Positions 17,247 to 26,342 are shown, counted from the first letter of the stretch. The stretch: 64,000 nucleotides of DNA from CAXXOK01 sp963664595 (GCA_963664595.2 CAXXOK010000003.1:124001-188000), one strand, 5' to 3'. Made by a program: numbers and translations. The notes: generated by a model not told the origin, from the sequence alone.

Positions 17247-17630
17247 ATGAACGTGGAGCAGCATGAAATCATGCTTTCGTTGCCCGCGGATCAGGAGTAT
17301 GTGCTTCTGGCGCGGATGGCATTATGCGGCCTTGGAATGGTTGCGGGACTTGAGGTGGGGCTGCTTGACGATGTGCGCGCCGCCACCGACGAGTGCTGCG
17401 ATTGTTTGCTGCACCAAGCGCAGAAGGCGGAGCAGATAGAGATTCGGGCATGGCTGAGCGGGAAGCGCATGCACTGCTGCTTCCGGGGGATATACAGCCA
17501 GGAACCGTCCGGGCTTACCCCGGGGGACCAGGAGCTCAGCCGCTGTGTACTGGAAACCCTGATGCCGGATGTTACCATTCACAAAGACGCTTGCGGTGTG
17601 GGTACGATTGGGTTTTCGCTTCCGCTGTAA
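17247..17630 (+). CDS. degenerate anti-sigma (RsbW/SpoIIAB-like) protein
   Basis: A 127-residue protein with the fold pattern of the HATPase_c_2 anti-sigma kinases. VGLLDDVRAATDECCDCLLHQ stands where the N-box helix should be, and a C-terminal DVTIHKDACGVGTIGFSLPL resembles the last strands. The asparagine expected four residues after the conserved Glu is Cys 53, and no DxGxG loop is visible, so ATP binding is doubtful. It lies 12 bases upstream of a sigma factor of the SigB/SigF type, in the rsbW-sigB order but without an rsbV/spoIIAA gene. It probably binds that sigma factor (inference). GAGGAG precedes ATG 17247. Confidence 0.6.
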   Translation: MNVEQHEIMLSLPADQEYVLLARMALCGLGMVAGLEVGLLDDVRAATDECCDCLLHQAQKAEQIEIRAWLSGKRMHCCFRGIYSQEPSGLTPGDQELSRCVLETLMPDVTIHKDACGVGTIGFSLPL

Positions 17631-17642
17631 AGGGTTGAAATC

Positions 17643-18383
17643 ATGATGAACGACGAACGGATGGGCGAGCTGTTTCTGGAATATGCCCAAACCCGTGCGA
17701 TACAGATCAGGGATCAGCTGGTCGAGGGCTATCTGCCGTTGGCCAAAGCTGTTGCGCGCCGTTTTGAGGGCAGAGGCATCGAAACCGAGGATTTGCAACA
17801 GGTGGCAAGCATGGCGCTGATCAAGGCAGTGGAACGCTTTGATCCCGGACGCGGCTTCCGCTTTGTTACCTATGCGGTGCCCACCATCGCGGGGGATGTG
17901 CGCAACTACATCCGCGACAAGATGGGCGGCATGCGTATGCCGCGCGATATGCGCACCAAACTGTACCACATGCAGCAGATGCGCGAGCAGTTTGAGCTGG
18001 AGCACCTCAGGGAACCGACCGCCAAGGAGCTGGCGGCCGCCATGCAGATTACGCCGGACGAGCTTTTAATGCTGCTGGATATGCGCAAGCAAACCGATAT
18101 GGTTTCGCTGGACGCACCCATCAGCGAGGATCACGAGGCGGAGATCGGCGCGCTGCTGGGCACGGAGGACAAGGGCTTTGAACGGGTGGAAAGCTCCCAA
18201 TGGATGAACTGGGTGCTCTCCAAGGTGGATGAGAAGGAACGCATGCTGCTCACCCTGCGCTATGCCGACAGGCTGGGCCAGCGCGAGGTTGCCAAGCAGC
18301 TGGGCGTATCGCAGATGCAGGTATCCCGCATGGAGCGGCGCGTGCTGCAGCGCCTGCGCGCTATTGAAGAGAGCGGGGCATAA
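17643..18383 (+). CDS. SigB/SigF/SigG-type RNA polymerase sigma factor
   Basis: A 246-residue group 3 sigma-70 factor. Region 2 is LPLAKAVARRFEGRGIETEDLQQVASMALIKAVERFDPGRGFRFVTYAVPTIAGDVRNYIRD, here given as one continuous landmark from residue 30 to 90. Region 3 contains REPTAKELAAAMQI, and region 4 holds the helix-turn-helix LGQREVAKQLGVSQMQVSRMERRVLQRL. It would direct polymerase to a stress or sporulation-like regulon. Which of the SigB, SigF or SigG subgroups it belongs to cannot be decided by eye; no spoIIA or spoIIG neighbours are present. Its partner is the degenerate anti-sigma gene just upstream. Confidence 0.88.
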   Translation: MMNDERMGELFLEYAQTRAIQIRDQLVEGYLPLAKAVARRFEGRGIETEDLQQVASMALIKAVERFDPGRGFRFVTYAVPTIAGDVRNYIRDKMGGMRMPRDMRTKLYHMQQMREQFELEHLREPTAKELAAAMQITPDELLMLLDMRKQTDMVSLDAPISEDHEAEIGALLGTEDKGFERVESSQWMNWVLSKVDEKERMLLTLRYADRLGQREVAKQLGVSQMQVSRMERRVLQRLRAIEESGA

Positions 18384-18437
18384 TACGGATCAGAAAATCA
18401 CCGGAGAGGAGGCGCGCAATGCAGGGCAACGGCAATT

Positions 18438-19907
18438 ATGATCTATCCCTATTCACAGGATCCATGGCCGCAGAATATGACGCCCGAGCAGTATGAACAG
18501 TGGCGGGCGATGAACGGCTATCCGCCCGTGCAGCAGGCGCAGCCTCCGCAAAGCGGCGGAGCGCCCATGTCTCCCGAGCAATGGGCGGCCATGCAGGCGG
18601 CCCAGCTGGGCATGACGCCGCAGGCGCTGCTGGAATGGCAGGCTCTGCAGCAGGCGAAGGCCGATCTGGCGCTGAAAAAGGAACGCAAACGCAAACGGCA
18701 GGAACGGCGCAAAAGCCGCAGTCCGCTGGTGCGTATTCTGCAGGCGCTGCTCATCGTAGGGCTGCTGGGTGGCGTGGCCTGGCTGATATTTACAAGCCTT
18801 CAGGAGCCCAAAGCCACCAACGCGATTGTGGAAACGGCGTCGTTGGGCACTACGCATACCGGTGATGCGCTGATTGTGCGCAATGAATCCGTATTCAGCG
18901 ACGAGGGCGTGCAGAATATTGAATACATTGCCCGGGAAGGCAGCGTGGTGGCGCGCGGCGACGTGGTATGCTACGTGTACTCCACGGGCTATTCCAGCAA
19001 GGAGCTTACCACCCTGCAGGACTACCGTGACCAGATCAAGGATTACCAACAGTCGCTATTGAACGGCGAAACCGCCTACGACCAGAAGATGGACCGGCTG
19101 AACGAGCAGGTGGTCCAGAGCGGGTTGGAGGTGCGCGCGCTGGTGCACGGCGCACGGGGCAACCTGATTAATCAGGAGAGTATTTTGCAGAGCGCTATCG
19201 ACGAACGGCAGGCCTATTTCCGCTCCAAATATTCTTCCGACATGCGCCTCAGCCGCTTGTACGATGATGAAGAAACCCAGCAAAAGCGCATCGACAGCTG
19301 GATCAAACAGCGTGCGGCTACGCAGGAAAGCATTATTTCCTTTTATACGGACGGCTATGAGTACGCGCTGACGCCCACTAAGTACCAGACCTACACACCG
19401 GCGGAGGTGCGCGCCATGTTCGGCGGGCAGGTGCCCGAACAGGATATCACCGAGCGCGGCAAAACCGATATCTACCGGCTTGTGCGAACAGATAACTATG
19501 CCGTGCTCCTGCTTATCCGCGACAGCGTATGGACACCCGTAGAAGATTCCGTGTATAAGCTGAAGCTGGAAAACTTTTCTACCACCACCGTGAACGCGCA
19601 GGTGATCAGCTATACGCGCTCCAGCGGCGAGCTGCTTCTGCGGCTGGGCGTGGTGGGGGATGTAACGCCGGTATTGTACATGCGCACCTGCCAGGCGCAG
19701 CTCAGCGAGTATGTGGACAGCCTGATGGTGCCCAAGGCCGCCCTCTATACCCAGAACGACCAGAAGGGCGTTGTCCGGGAGGAAAGTGACGGATCACTCG
19801 TGTTTATCCCCGTGACCATTGTGTCCGAGCAGCCCGACGGCGTATATGTTTCGCCCATCCAAACCGGCGCGCTGCTGGCGGGGCAAACCGTTCACCTGTT
19901 CCATTAG
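18438..19907 (+). CDS. HlyD-like membrane-anchored protein
   Basis: A 489-residue protein. The first ~75 residues are Gln/Pro/Met-rich and cytoplasmic, then a basic stretch and one membrane segment (ILQALLIVGLLGGVAWLIFTSL), then an extracytoplasmic part with a lipoyl-like hairpin (EYIAREGSVVARGDVVCYVYSTG), a helical section and a beta-barrel-like end ending in MVPKAALYTQNDQKGVV. This resembles HlyD-type adaptors found beside yggS-sepF in Clostridia. The start is uncertain: the strong GGAGAGGAGG site serves an ATG at 18419 in another frame that stops after 25 codons; a one-base change near 18437 would fuse the two. No transporter partner is adjacent. Confidence 0.75.
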   Translation: MIYPYSQDPWPQNMTPEQYEQWRAMNGYPPVQQAQPPQSGGAPMSPEQWAAMQAAQLGMTPQALLEWQALQQAKADLALKKERKRKRQERRKSRSPLVRILQALLIVGLLGGVAWLIFTSLQEPKATNAIVETASLGTTHTGDALIVRNESVFSDEGVQNIEYIAREGSVVARGDVVCYVYSTGYSSKELTTLQDYRDQIKDYQQSLLNGETAYDQKMDRLNEQVVQSGLEVRALVHGARGNLINQESILQSAIDERQAYFRSKYSSDMRLSRLYDDEETQQKRIDSWIKQRAATQESIISFYTDGYEYALTPTKYQTYTPAEVRAMFGGQVPEQDITERGKTDIYRLVRTDNYAVLLLIRDSVWTPVEDSVYKLKLENFSTTTVNAQVISYTRSSGELLLRLGVVGDVTPVLYMRTCQAQLSEYVDSLMVPKAALYTQNDQKGVVREESDGSLVFIPVTIVSEQPDGVYVSPIQTGALLAGQTVHLFH

Positions 19908-19964
19908 TCAGGCTGCCGCGCCATAGGCCGTCCGCGCGGCGCCCTAACAGAGCCTCAACACATT

Positions 19965-19990
19965 CTGCGGCCCGGCCGCAGTTTTCTGTT
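19965..19990 (+). terminator. terminator after the HlyD-like gene
   Basis: CTGCGGC pairs with GCCGCAG around CCG, followed by TTTTCTGTTT. It separates the HlyD-like gene from yggS. Confidence 0.65.
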
Positions 19991-20059
19991 TACCGGGAAC
20001 GCCCGGCGACTGTAAAACCCGAAGGACCGCACAGCCTGTAAACCTGGGAGGGGAAACCA

Positions 20060-20803
20060 TTGGCAGATAAGCCCTACACGGAGCGCAATGTGGACGAAGC
20101 GGTGGAATACCCGTCAATTCCGTTACAAACTCTTGAACGAAATGTTAATCAAATATTGGATACGTTGAACAAAAATACGTATGAATATTTGGCACCTGCA
20201 AAGCTGGTCGCGGTTACAAAGACGGTTCCGGCGCAAGTGATTAGTGCCTTATTTTCTCTTGGCATACAAGATATTGCGGAAAATAGGGTGCAAGTTGCGC
20301 TGCCAAAACTGTTACAAATTGGTGAAGAACCAAATTTCCATTTGCATTGGATTGGACGGTTGCAAACAAACAAAGTAAAAGATATAATAGATCAAGTCTG
20401 GCTGCTCCATTCGCTGGATAGAATGTCCCTGGCGCAGGAGGTGGAACGGCGTGCCGCGATGAGCGGACGCGTGCTCCCCGCACTGGTGCAGGTGAACATT
20501 GCCCAGGAAGCGCAAAAGACAGGGCTGTCCGTGGATGAGGTATTGCCGTTCCTTCGCCAGATGAAGGATTTCCGGAATATTCAAATTCGCGGTTTGATGG
20601 CTATGATGCCCCTGACGGACGACACAGCCCTTCTGGAACAGCTGTTCCGGGAGATGCGCACCCTGTTTGACAGGCTGAAGGACGAAGCGGTGGAAGGCAT
20701 CCGGATGGAGGAACTCTCCATGGGGATGAGCCACGATTATGCCATTGCCGCCCGCTGCGGCGCAACAATGGTCAGGGTCGGAACCGCGCTGTTCCGCCCG
20801 TAA
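20060..20803 (+). CDS. yggS: YggS family PLP-binding homeostasis protein
   Basis: A 247-residue single-domain alanine-racemase-fold protein. Lys 54 in LVAVTKTVP is the PLP lysine, and IAENRVQ, FHLHWIGRLQTNKV and MSHDYAIAARCGATMVRVGTALF are all family hallmarks. It helps balance free pyridoxal phosphate. It starts at TTG with GGGAGGGG upstream. The first ~330 bases (20105-20400) are about 39% GC with AT-rich codons, while the rest is about 63%, an abrupt change inside one intact frame. It heads the yggS-sepF-yggT-divIVA cluster. Confidence 0.93.
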   Translation: MADKPYTERNVDEAVEYPSIPLQTLERNVNQILDTLNKNTYEYLAPAKLVAVTKTVPAQVISALFSLGIQDIAENRVQVALPKLLQIGEEPNFHLHWIGRLQTNKVKDIIDQVWLLHSLDRMSLAQEVERRAAMSGRVLPALVQVNIAQEAQKTGLSVDEVLPFLRQMKDFRNIQIRGLMAMMPLTDDTALLEQLFREMRTLFDRLKDEAVEGIRMEELSMGMSHDYAIAARCGATMVRVGTALFRP

Positions 20804-20860
20804 ACGGAAAGCAAATAACACAATTTTACCACGGATGTGGTTTTGGCAGGAGGAAAGCAG

Positions 20861-21887
20861 TTGAGCGTGTTGCAACGGGTAACCGGTTGGCTGAGTGGAA
20901 AAAACTCAAACAACGCTCAAACCGCATACGGCGCAGCCCCCGGGTCGCGCGGCTATTACGGATCTCCCATGGCGGAGGATGCGTACGGCGGCATGTACCC
21001 GGATCGTTCTGCTGAGACGCCGGAAGCCGCCTATAATCAGGACAACAGCGCGTCTGCCGGTGCGGACCAGTACGGCGGCCGAGTGCCTTATATTTCACAG
21101 CGTGATCGCCAGGCTGAGCAGGGAAGCGCGCGAGCGCCAGGCGCAGGCGGAATACCAGCAACGCATGCAGGCGGATATGCGCCACCGGCGTGCGGATACC
21201 CAGCCAATGGCCTATACCCAGCCGTATCAGCAGCAGGATTCGAACGTTGTAAATTTTCCCAACCAGCAGGGGATGCCTACCCATGTGGAATACGTCATTT
21301 TGCTGCGCAGCCGCAACGAGTGCACCAAGGTGATCGAATATATCAAAACCAACGCTTCCGTGTTTTTGAACATGGAGTATATCGCCAATGAGAGCGAACG
21401 CCAGCGCTGTGTGGACATGCTGTCCGGCGCGGCCTATACACTGGGCTGCCAGCTGCACAAAATATCCAACCGCGGTATTTACCTGATCGCGTCGCCGTAT
21501 GTGCGCGTGATGATCGATCCGGCGATGAAACGCTTTACCTCCGGGCCGGAAACACAGCCGTTCATGCCGCAGCGAGGCGTGGAATATACGCAGCGTACGG
21601 GTGAATATCCGCCGGCAGGCTATCAGACCCAGCGCCAGCCGCTGGCCCCGGCGCAGGGCTTCAGCAACCGGCAGATGAGCGGTATGGCGGGTGAAACCAC
21701 CACGCCGTATCCCCAGCAGCAATCGCCGCAGGCACAGCAGCAACCGCCGCCGCAGGAGACAGTGTACCAATCGTTCCAGCGGCCGCGGCCCACATTCCAG
21801 TCACAAACGCAGCAGGACCCCTACCGAAGGGCTTCGGGCGGCCCTAATACCGGCCGGAAGCCCGCGTCCTATCAAACATCGTTTTAG
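20861..21887 (+). pseudogene. sepF: SepF cell-division protein, frameshifted in this sequence
   Basis: SepF binds membrane and FtsZ and aligns the division ring. Translation starts at TTG 20861 behind AGGAGG (SVLQRVTGWLSGKN..) and runs in one frame to about GGRVPYISQRDRQAEQ. The conserved part then lies in the next frame: EARERQAQAEYQQRM, then the SepF core VEYVILLRSRNECTKVIEYI, NMEYIANESERQRCVDMLSGAAYTLG and IYLIASPYVRVM, followed by a Gln/Pro-rich tail. Removing one G from the GGG at 21121-21123 restores a single frame of about 340 codons. A sequencing error, or a real disruption tolerated because FtsA can anchor FtsZ, would both explain it. Both arms are long relative to typical SepF. Confidence 0.8.
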
Positions 21888-21905
21888 TATTTGAGGAGGA
21901 ACATT

Positions 21906-22196
21906 ATGCTGTTCAGTATGTTAAGCTTTCTATTCAACCTGATCCTGTTTTTGCTCACCGTATTGTCCTGGGCGGTGCTGATTTATGTGGTCATGGCGCT
22001 GTTTGCTCCGCAGAGCAAGTACACGCTGCTGATTGGAAAATATGTGGAGCCGATCCTCAACCCGATCCGCACCTTGATCAACCGGCTGTTTCCCAGCCTT
22101 GCACAGCGCGGAATCGATTTTTCCCCGCTCGGGCTGTATGTGCTGATCATTGTCGCGTCCTGGTTGATTAAGCTATTGTATCGAATCCTGCTGTAA
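21906..22196 (+). CDS. YggT family membrane protein
   Basis: A 96-residue protein with two hydrophobic segments (FLFNLILFLLTVLSWAVLIYVVMAL and LGLYVLIIVASWLIKLLYRI) separated by VEPILNPIRTLINRLFP, the YggT loop motif. GAGGAGGA lies 6 bases upstream of ATG 21906. It is the usual third gene of the yggS-sepF-yggT-divIVA cluster; its role in envelope or division is not well defined. Confidence 0.88.
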   Translation: MLFSMLSFLFNLILFLLTVLSWAVLIYVVMALFAPQSKYTLLIGKYVEPILNPIRTLINRLFPSLAQRGIDFSPLGLYVLIIVASWLIKLLYRILL

Positions 22197-22235
22197 TATA
22201 TCCGCAAGTACCCTGTGATGAGAGGAGAATGATGA

Positions 22236-22769
22236 ATGGGCATCACCGTATCCGATATCGAACGCAAGGAATTTACCTATAAGGGCGCAGGGTACGATCC
22301 CTATGATGTGGATCAGTATCTGGATCAGATCTGCGATGAAATGGTCGCCATGCAGGACCATATCGCCAAGCTCGAAGAACAGCTGGAGGCAGCCAAGCGT
22401 GAGCTGGAAACGGCCAAATATGCCGCAAAGCCCGTGGTAGTGGAGGAACCGTATGCCGCGCCCAAGCCCGTTGTGCAGGCGCCGATTACCAAGACCTCCG
22501 AAACGCTGGAAGCGATCCTGCTCAATGCCCAGAAGCTGGCCGACGACGCTGTGGAACAAGCCAACAGCCAAGCGGAAGAAATGGTTGCCCAGGCCAATCA
22601 GGAAGCCGAAGAGATTACCAGGAACGCGCGCGAGGAAAAGGAACGCATCGAAAAAGAGTATGCGGACACCTTGGAGACAGCGCGGGCCTTTAAAGAGAAT
22701 TTCCTGAAAATGCTGGAGGAGCACAAGGCGCTCCTTGACAGGCAATTGAAAACAAACGGGGAAATCTGA
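22236..22769 (+). CDS. divIVA: DivIVA domain protein
   Basis: A 177-residue coiled-coil protein. The N-terminal lipid-binding domain is ITVSDIERKEFTYKGAGYDPYDVDQYLDQ, followed by two long heptad regions split by an Ala/Pro/Val-rich linker (residues ~70-90). DivIVA marks negatively curved membrane at poles and septa and recruits division or wall proteins. AGAGGAGAA precedes ATG 22236. It is the last gene of the division cluster and is followed by the promoter and T-box of ileS. Confidence 0.92.
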   Translation: MGITVSDIERKEFTYKGAGYDPYDVDQYLDQICDEMVAMQDHIAKLEEQLEAAKRELETAKYAAKPVVVEEPYAAPKPVVQAPITKTSETLEAILLNAQKLADDAVEQANSQAEEMVAQANQEAEEITRNAREEKERIEKEYADTLETARAFKENFLKMLEEHKALLDRQLKTNGEI

Positions 22770-22778
22770 TCGCAGCGC

Positions 22779-22807
22779 TTTACAATTTCGGATTTCATGC
22801 TTATAAT
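22779..22807 (+). promoter_or_regulatory. sigma-A promoter of the T-box-ileS transcript
   Basis: TTTACA and TATAAT are spaced by 17 bases, immediately upstream of the T-box leader. Confidence 0.88.
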
Positions 22808-22839
22808 ATGGAAGCGTGTGTGGTTACACATGCTTCCAT

Positions 22840-23079
22840 TTATCATATGCAATGATGGGGACGGGCGTTTAAAGAGTTCCAAAGCGAGCCTGGGAGGGTG
22901 CAAGCCGGGCGGAACAAAGAGCGCCGAATCACCCCGGAGCTATCCGCTTCCATTCTTTGAACAGGGCGGATCGGGCGCTCCCGTTACAGGGCATAGCGAG
23001 CGGGCAGCCACGGCTGCCAACACGGGTGGTACCGCGGATATAGATTTCCGTCCTGTATAATACAGGACGGTTTGTTTTT
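22840..23079 (+). ncRNA. T-box riboswitch, isoleucine-specific
   Basis: The leader has the T-box landmarks: AGCGAGCC...GGGTGCAAGCC in stem I, a specifier region CCGGAGCTATCCGC whose ATC (22942-22944) is an Ile codon, and the T-box proper with AACACGGGTGGTACCGCGG (23019-23037). The competing terminator is CCGTCCTGTA/TACAGGACGG with a T-rich tail at 23048-23079. Uncharged tRNA-Ile(GAU) should pair with the ATC and stabilise the antiterminator, allowing ileS transcription. The downstream gene agrees with the specifier. Confidence 0.95.
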
Positions 23080-23093
23080 GAGGAGGAGAAGGC

Positions 23094-26000
23094 ATGTATC
23101 AGAAGGTCTCTACGGATATGGATTTTGTCAGCCGCGAAAAAAAGGTGCTGGAATTCTGGAAACAGGAAGACATCATCCGCAAATCCTTTGAAATCAACAA
23201 GGGCAATGAGCGGTTTACGTTTTTCGACGGCCCGCCAACGGCCAACGGCCGTCCTCATATCGGGCATATCGAAACTCGTGCGTTCAAGGATTTGATTCCG
23301 CGCTTCCATGCCATGAAGGGACAGGATGTGCTGCGCAAGGCCGGATGGGATACCCATGGCCTGCCCGTGGAGCTTGAGGTGGAAAAACAGCTGCACCTGG
23401 ACGGCAAGGATGAGATTGAGCGCTACGGCATCGAGCCTTTTATCAAAAAGTGCAAGGAAAGCGTATGGAAATACCAGAAGGAATGGGAGGATATGTCCGA
23501 CCGCGTGGCCTTCTGGGCGGACATGGAAAACCCGTACGTGACCTACCATGACGAATATATCGAAAGCATCTGGTGGAGCCTGAAAAAGATCTGGGAAAAG
23601 GGTCTTTTATATAAGGGCTTCAAGGTGGTTCCCTATTGCCCGCGCTGTGGCACGGCGCTGTCCAGCCATGAGGTGGCGCAGGGCTATCAGGAGGTAACGG
23701 AGGATTCCGTCATCGCGCGTTTCCGCGTCAAGGGCCGGGAGAATACCTATATTCTCGCCTGGACGACCACGCCGTGGACGCTGCCCTCCAATGTGGCCGT
23801 GTGCGTGAACGCCAAAGAGAACTATGTGGAATTTCAGGTGCACGGCGAAACCATGATCCTTGCCGAAGCACTGGTAGACGCTGTGTTTGGTGAGCACGCC
23901 AAGGAGGGCACGGTGCTTAAAACCGTGAAGGGCGCGCAGCTGGAAGGCATGGAATACGAGCCGTTGTACCGGTTTGACGGCATCACCTATCCCCGGGAAA
24001 AGGGCTGGTATGTGGCATCCGACGACTATGTAACCCTGACGGACGGCACGGGCATCGTGCACACCGCCCCGGCCTTTGGCGAGGACGATGCCCGCATCGG
24101 CAAGGAATATGGCCTGCCGTTTGTGCAGCTGGTCAATGCGCAGGGCAAGTTTGTGGAGGGCACCCTCTGGGCGGGGGTGGACGCCAAAAAGGCCGATCCC
24201 ATGATCATCAAAGACCTGAAGGAAAAGGGCCTGCTGTTTGCTGCCGTGCCCTTTACCCATAATTATCCGTTCTGCTGGCGCTGCAACACCGCCCTGCTGT
24301 ATTACGCGCGCTCCACCTGGTTTATTTCCATGACCAAGGTGCACGACGAGCTGGTGAAAAACAACCGCTCCGTTAATTGGGTGCCCGAAAACATCAAGGA
24401 AGGCCGCATGGGCAACTTTGTGGATAATGTGGTGGACTGGGGCCTATCCCGCGAGCGGTACTGGGGTACGCCGCTGCCGATGTGGATCTGCCCGGAGGGG
24501 CACCAGCATGTGGTTGGCAGCCGCGAAGAGCTGATGCGGATGGCGACCGCGCCGGTGGATGAAAACCTCGAATTGCACCGCCCCTTTATCGACAATGTGG
24601 AAATCACCTGTCCTGTGTGCGGCAAGCCCATGCACCGCGTGCCGGAGGTGATCGACTGCTGGTACGATTCCGGCTCTATGCCCTTTGCGCAGTGGCACTA
24701 CCCCTTTGAAAACCAGGACGTTTTTGCCGAGCGTTTCCCCGCCGACTTTATCTGTGAGGCGATTGACCAGACGCGTGGATGGTTTTACACGCTGCTGGCG
24801 ATCTCCACGCTGCTGTTTGAAAAGGCTTCCTTTGAAAACTGCCTGGTGCTGGGACACGTGCAGGACGAAAACGGGAAAAAGATGTCCAAGCACCTCGGCA
24901 ACGTGGTCAATCCGTGGGATGCTTTGGATAAACACGGCGCCGACGCGGTGCGCTGGTATTTCTTCACGGCGAGCGCGCCGTGGCTGCCCTCGCGCTACAG
25001 CGACAAGGCCGTAAACGAAGGCCGCCGTAAGTTCCTGTCCACGCTGCAAAACGCCTATGCGTTCTTTGTGCTCTATGCCAATATCGACAACTTCAACCCC
25101 AAAGACCACCCGATGGAGCAGGTGGAACTGACGCTGATGGACAAGTGGATCATCAGCCGCCTGAACCAGCTGATCAAGCAGGTGGACGATGACCTGACCA
25201 ACTACCGCTTTACCGAGCCCGCCAACGCCATCGCCGCATTTGTGGACGATCTGAGCAACTGGTATATCCGCCGCGGGCGCGAACGCTTCTGGGGCAAGGG
25301 TATGGATGGTACCAAGGAGGCCGCGTTCACCACGCTGTATACGGTGCTGACGACGCTGGCAAAGGTGATCGCGCCGTTTGTGCCGTTCATCTCGGAGGAT
25401 ATCTACCAAAACCTTGTCCGCTCCGTGGACAGCGCCGCACCCCAGAGTATTCACCTGTCGCGCTTCCCGGTTGCCGACGAAAGCCTGATCGATGAGGAGC
25501 TGAACCGGCAGATGGCCGTGCTGTTGGATATCGTCGGTCTGGGGCGTGCGTGCCGCAACGCATCCAGCCTGAAGGTGCGTCAGCCGCTCAACGCCATGTA
25601 TGTCAAGGGCGCGAAGCTGGAGAGCGCGTATGTTGCGCTGGCCGCCGACGAGCTGAACGTGAAGGAAGTCGTGTTTACCGACGATGCCCGCGCCTTTACC
25701 ACCTACAACCTGAAACCGCAGATGCGCACCCTGGGGCCGAAGTACGGCAAGCTGCTGGGCAAGATCGGCGCGTGGCTGAAAACCGCAGACGGCAACGATG
25801 TGGTGGACGCCTTTAACGCCGGAAATACCGTTGCGTTTACGATCGACGGCACGGAAGTGGTGCTGGAAAAGGACGATGTGCTCACCGAGGCCGTGCAGAA
25901 GGAAGGCTTCGCCGCTCAGATCGACGGCGAACTGACCGTGGTGCTGGACTGTAACCTGACGCCGGAGCTGATTGCCGAAGGCTATCAGCGCGAGGTGATC

Positions 26001-26228
26001 TCCAAGCTGCAAACCATGCGCAAGGAAGCGGATTTCGATGTGACCGACCGTATCCTTGTAGTGTATCAAGCCGATAAACAGCTTTCCGAAGCCATCGAAG
26101 CGGGGCGTGATTTTATCATGCAAAGCGTGCTCGCCACGGGGATGGCCGGCGAAACACAGGAAGGCTACAAAACGCAGGAATGGGATATCAACGATAAAAC
26201 CGCTGTGCTGGGCATCAAAAAAGCCTGA
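23094..26228 (+). CDS. ileS: isoleucyl-tRNA synthetase, IleS2 type
   Basis: A 1044-residue class I synthetase. HIGH is at residues 55-58 (GRPHIGHIE), followed by the editing domain (AWTTTPWTLPSN), the GWDTHGLPVE element and the second signature KMSKHLGN at residues 596-603, then RYFF-like VRWYFFTASAPW and a long C-terminal tRNA-binding region. Length and signature match the longer IleS2 form rather than the ~930-residue bacterial IleS1 form. IleS2 enzymes are known to be naturally less sensitive to mupirocin. It is controlled by the T-box just upstream; GAGGAGGAGAAGG precedes ATG 23094. Confidence 0.95.
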   Translation: MYQKVSTDMDFVSREKKVLEFWKQEDIIRKSFEINKGNERFTFFDGPPTANGRPHIGHIETRAFKDLIPRFHAMKGQDVLRKAGWDTHGLPVELEVEKQLHLDGKDEIERYGIEPFIKKCKESVWKYQKEWEDMSDRVAFWADMENPYVTYHDEYIESIWWSLKKIWEKGLLYKGFKVVPYCPRCGTALSSHEVAQGYQEVTEDSVIARFRVKGRENTYILAWTTTPWTLPSNVAVCVNAKENYVEFQVHGETMILAEALVDAVFGEHAKEGTVLKTVKGAQLEGMEYEPLYRFDGITYPREKGWYVASDDYVTLTDGTGIVHTAPAFGEDDARIGKEYGLPFVQLVNAQGKFVEGTLWAGVDAKKADPMIIKDLKEKGLLFAAVPFTHNYPFCWRCNTALLYYARSTWFISMTKVHDELVKNNRSVNWVPENIKEGRMGNFVDNVVDWGLSRERYWGTPLPMWICPEGHQHVVGSREELMRMATAPVDENLELHRPFIDNVEITCPVCGKPMHRVPEVIDCWYDSGSMPFAQWHYPFENQDVFAERFPADFICEAIDQTRGWFYTLLAISTLLFEKASFENCLVLGHVQDENGKKMSKHLGNVVNPWDALDKHGADAVRWYFFTASAPWLPSRYSDKAVNEGRRKFLSTLQNAYAFFVLYANIDNFNPKDHPMEQVELTLMDKWIISRLNQLIKQVDDDLTNYRFTEPANAIAAFVDDLSNWYIRRGRERFWGKGMDGTKEAAFTTLYTVLTTLAKVIAPFVPFISEDIYQNLVRSVDSAAPQSIHLSRFPVADESLIDEELNRQMAVLLDIVGLGRACRNASSLKVRQPLNAMYVKGAKLESAYVALAADELNVKEVVFTDDARAFTTYNLKPQMRTLGPKYGKLLGKIGAWLKTADGNDVVDAFNAGNTVAFTIDGTEVVLEKDDVLTEAVQKEGFAAQIDGELTVVLDCNLTPELIAEGYQREVISKLQTMRKEADFDVTDRILVVYQADKQLSEAIEAGRDFIMQSVLATGMAGETQEGYKTQEWDINDKTAVLGIKKA

Positions 26229-26342
26229 CCCTAAAAAACTGCTGCTGAAAATGGAGCGGCTGTGCAAACAACCGCTCCACCATTCCTCATGCTGCATTCC
26301 TTATTCCGATGAGATTCCTCATTACCCTGAAAGGGGCCAAAT

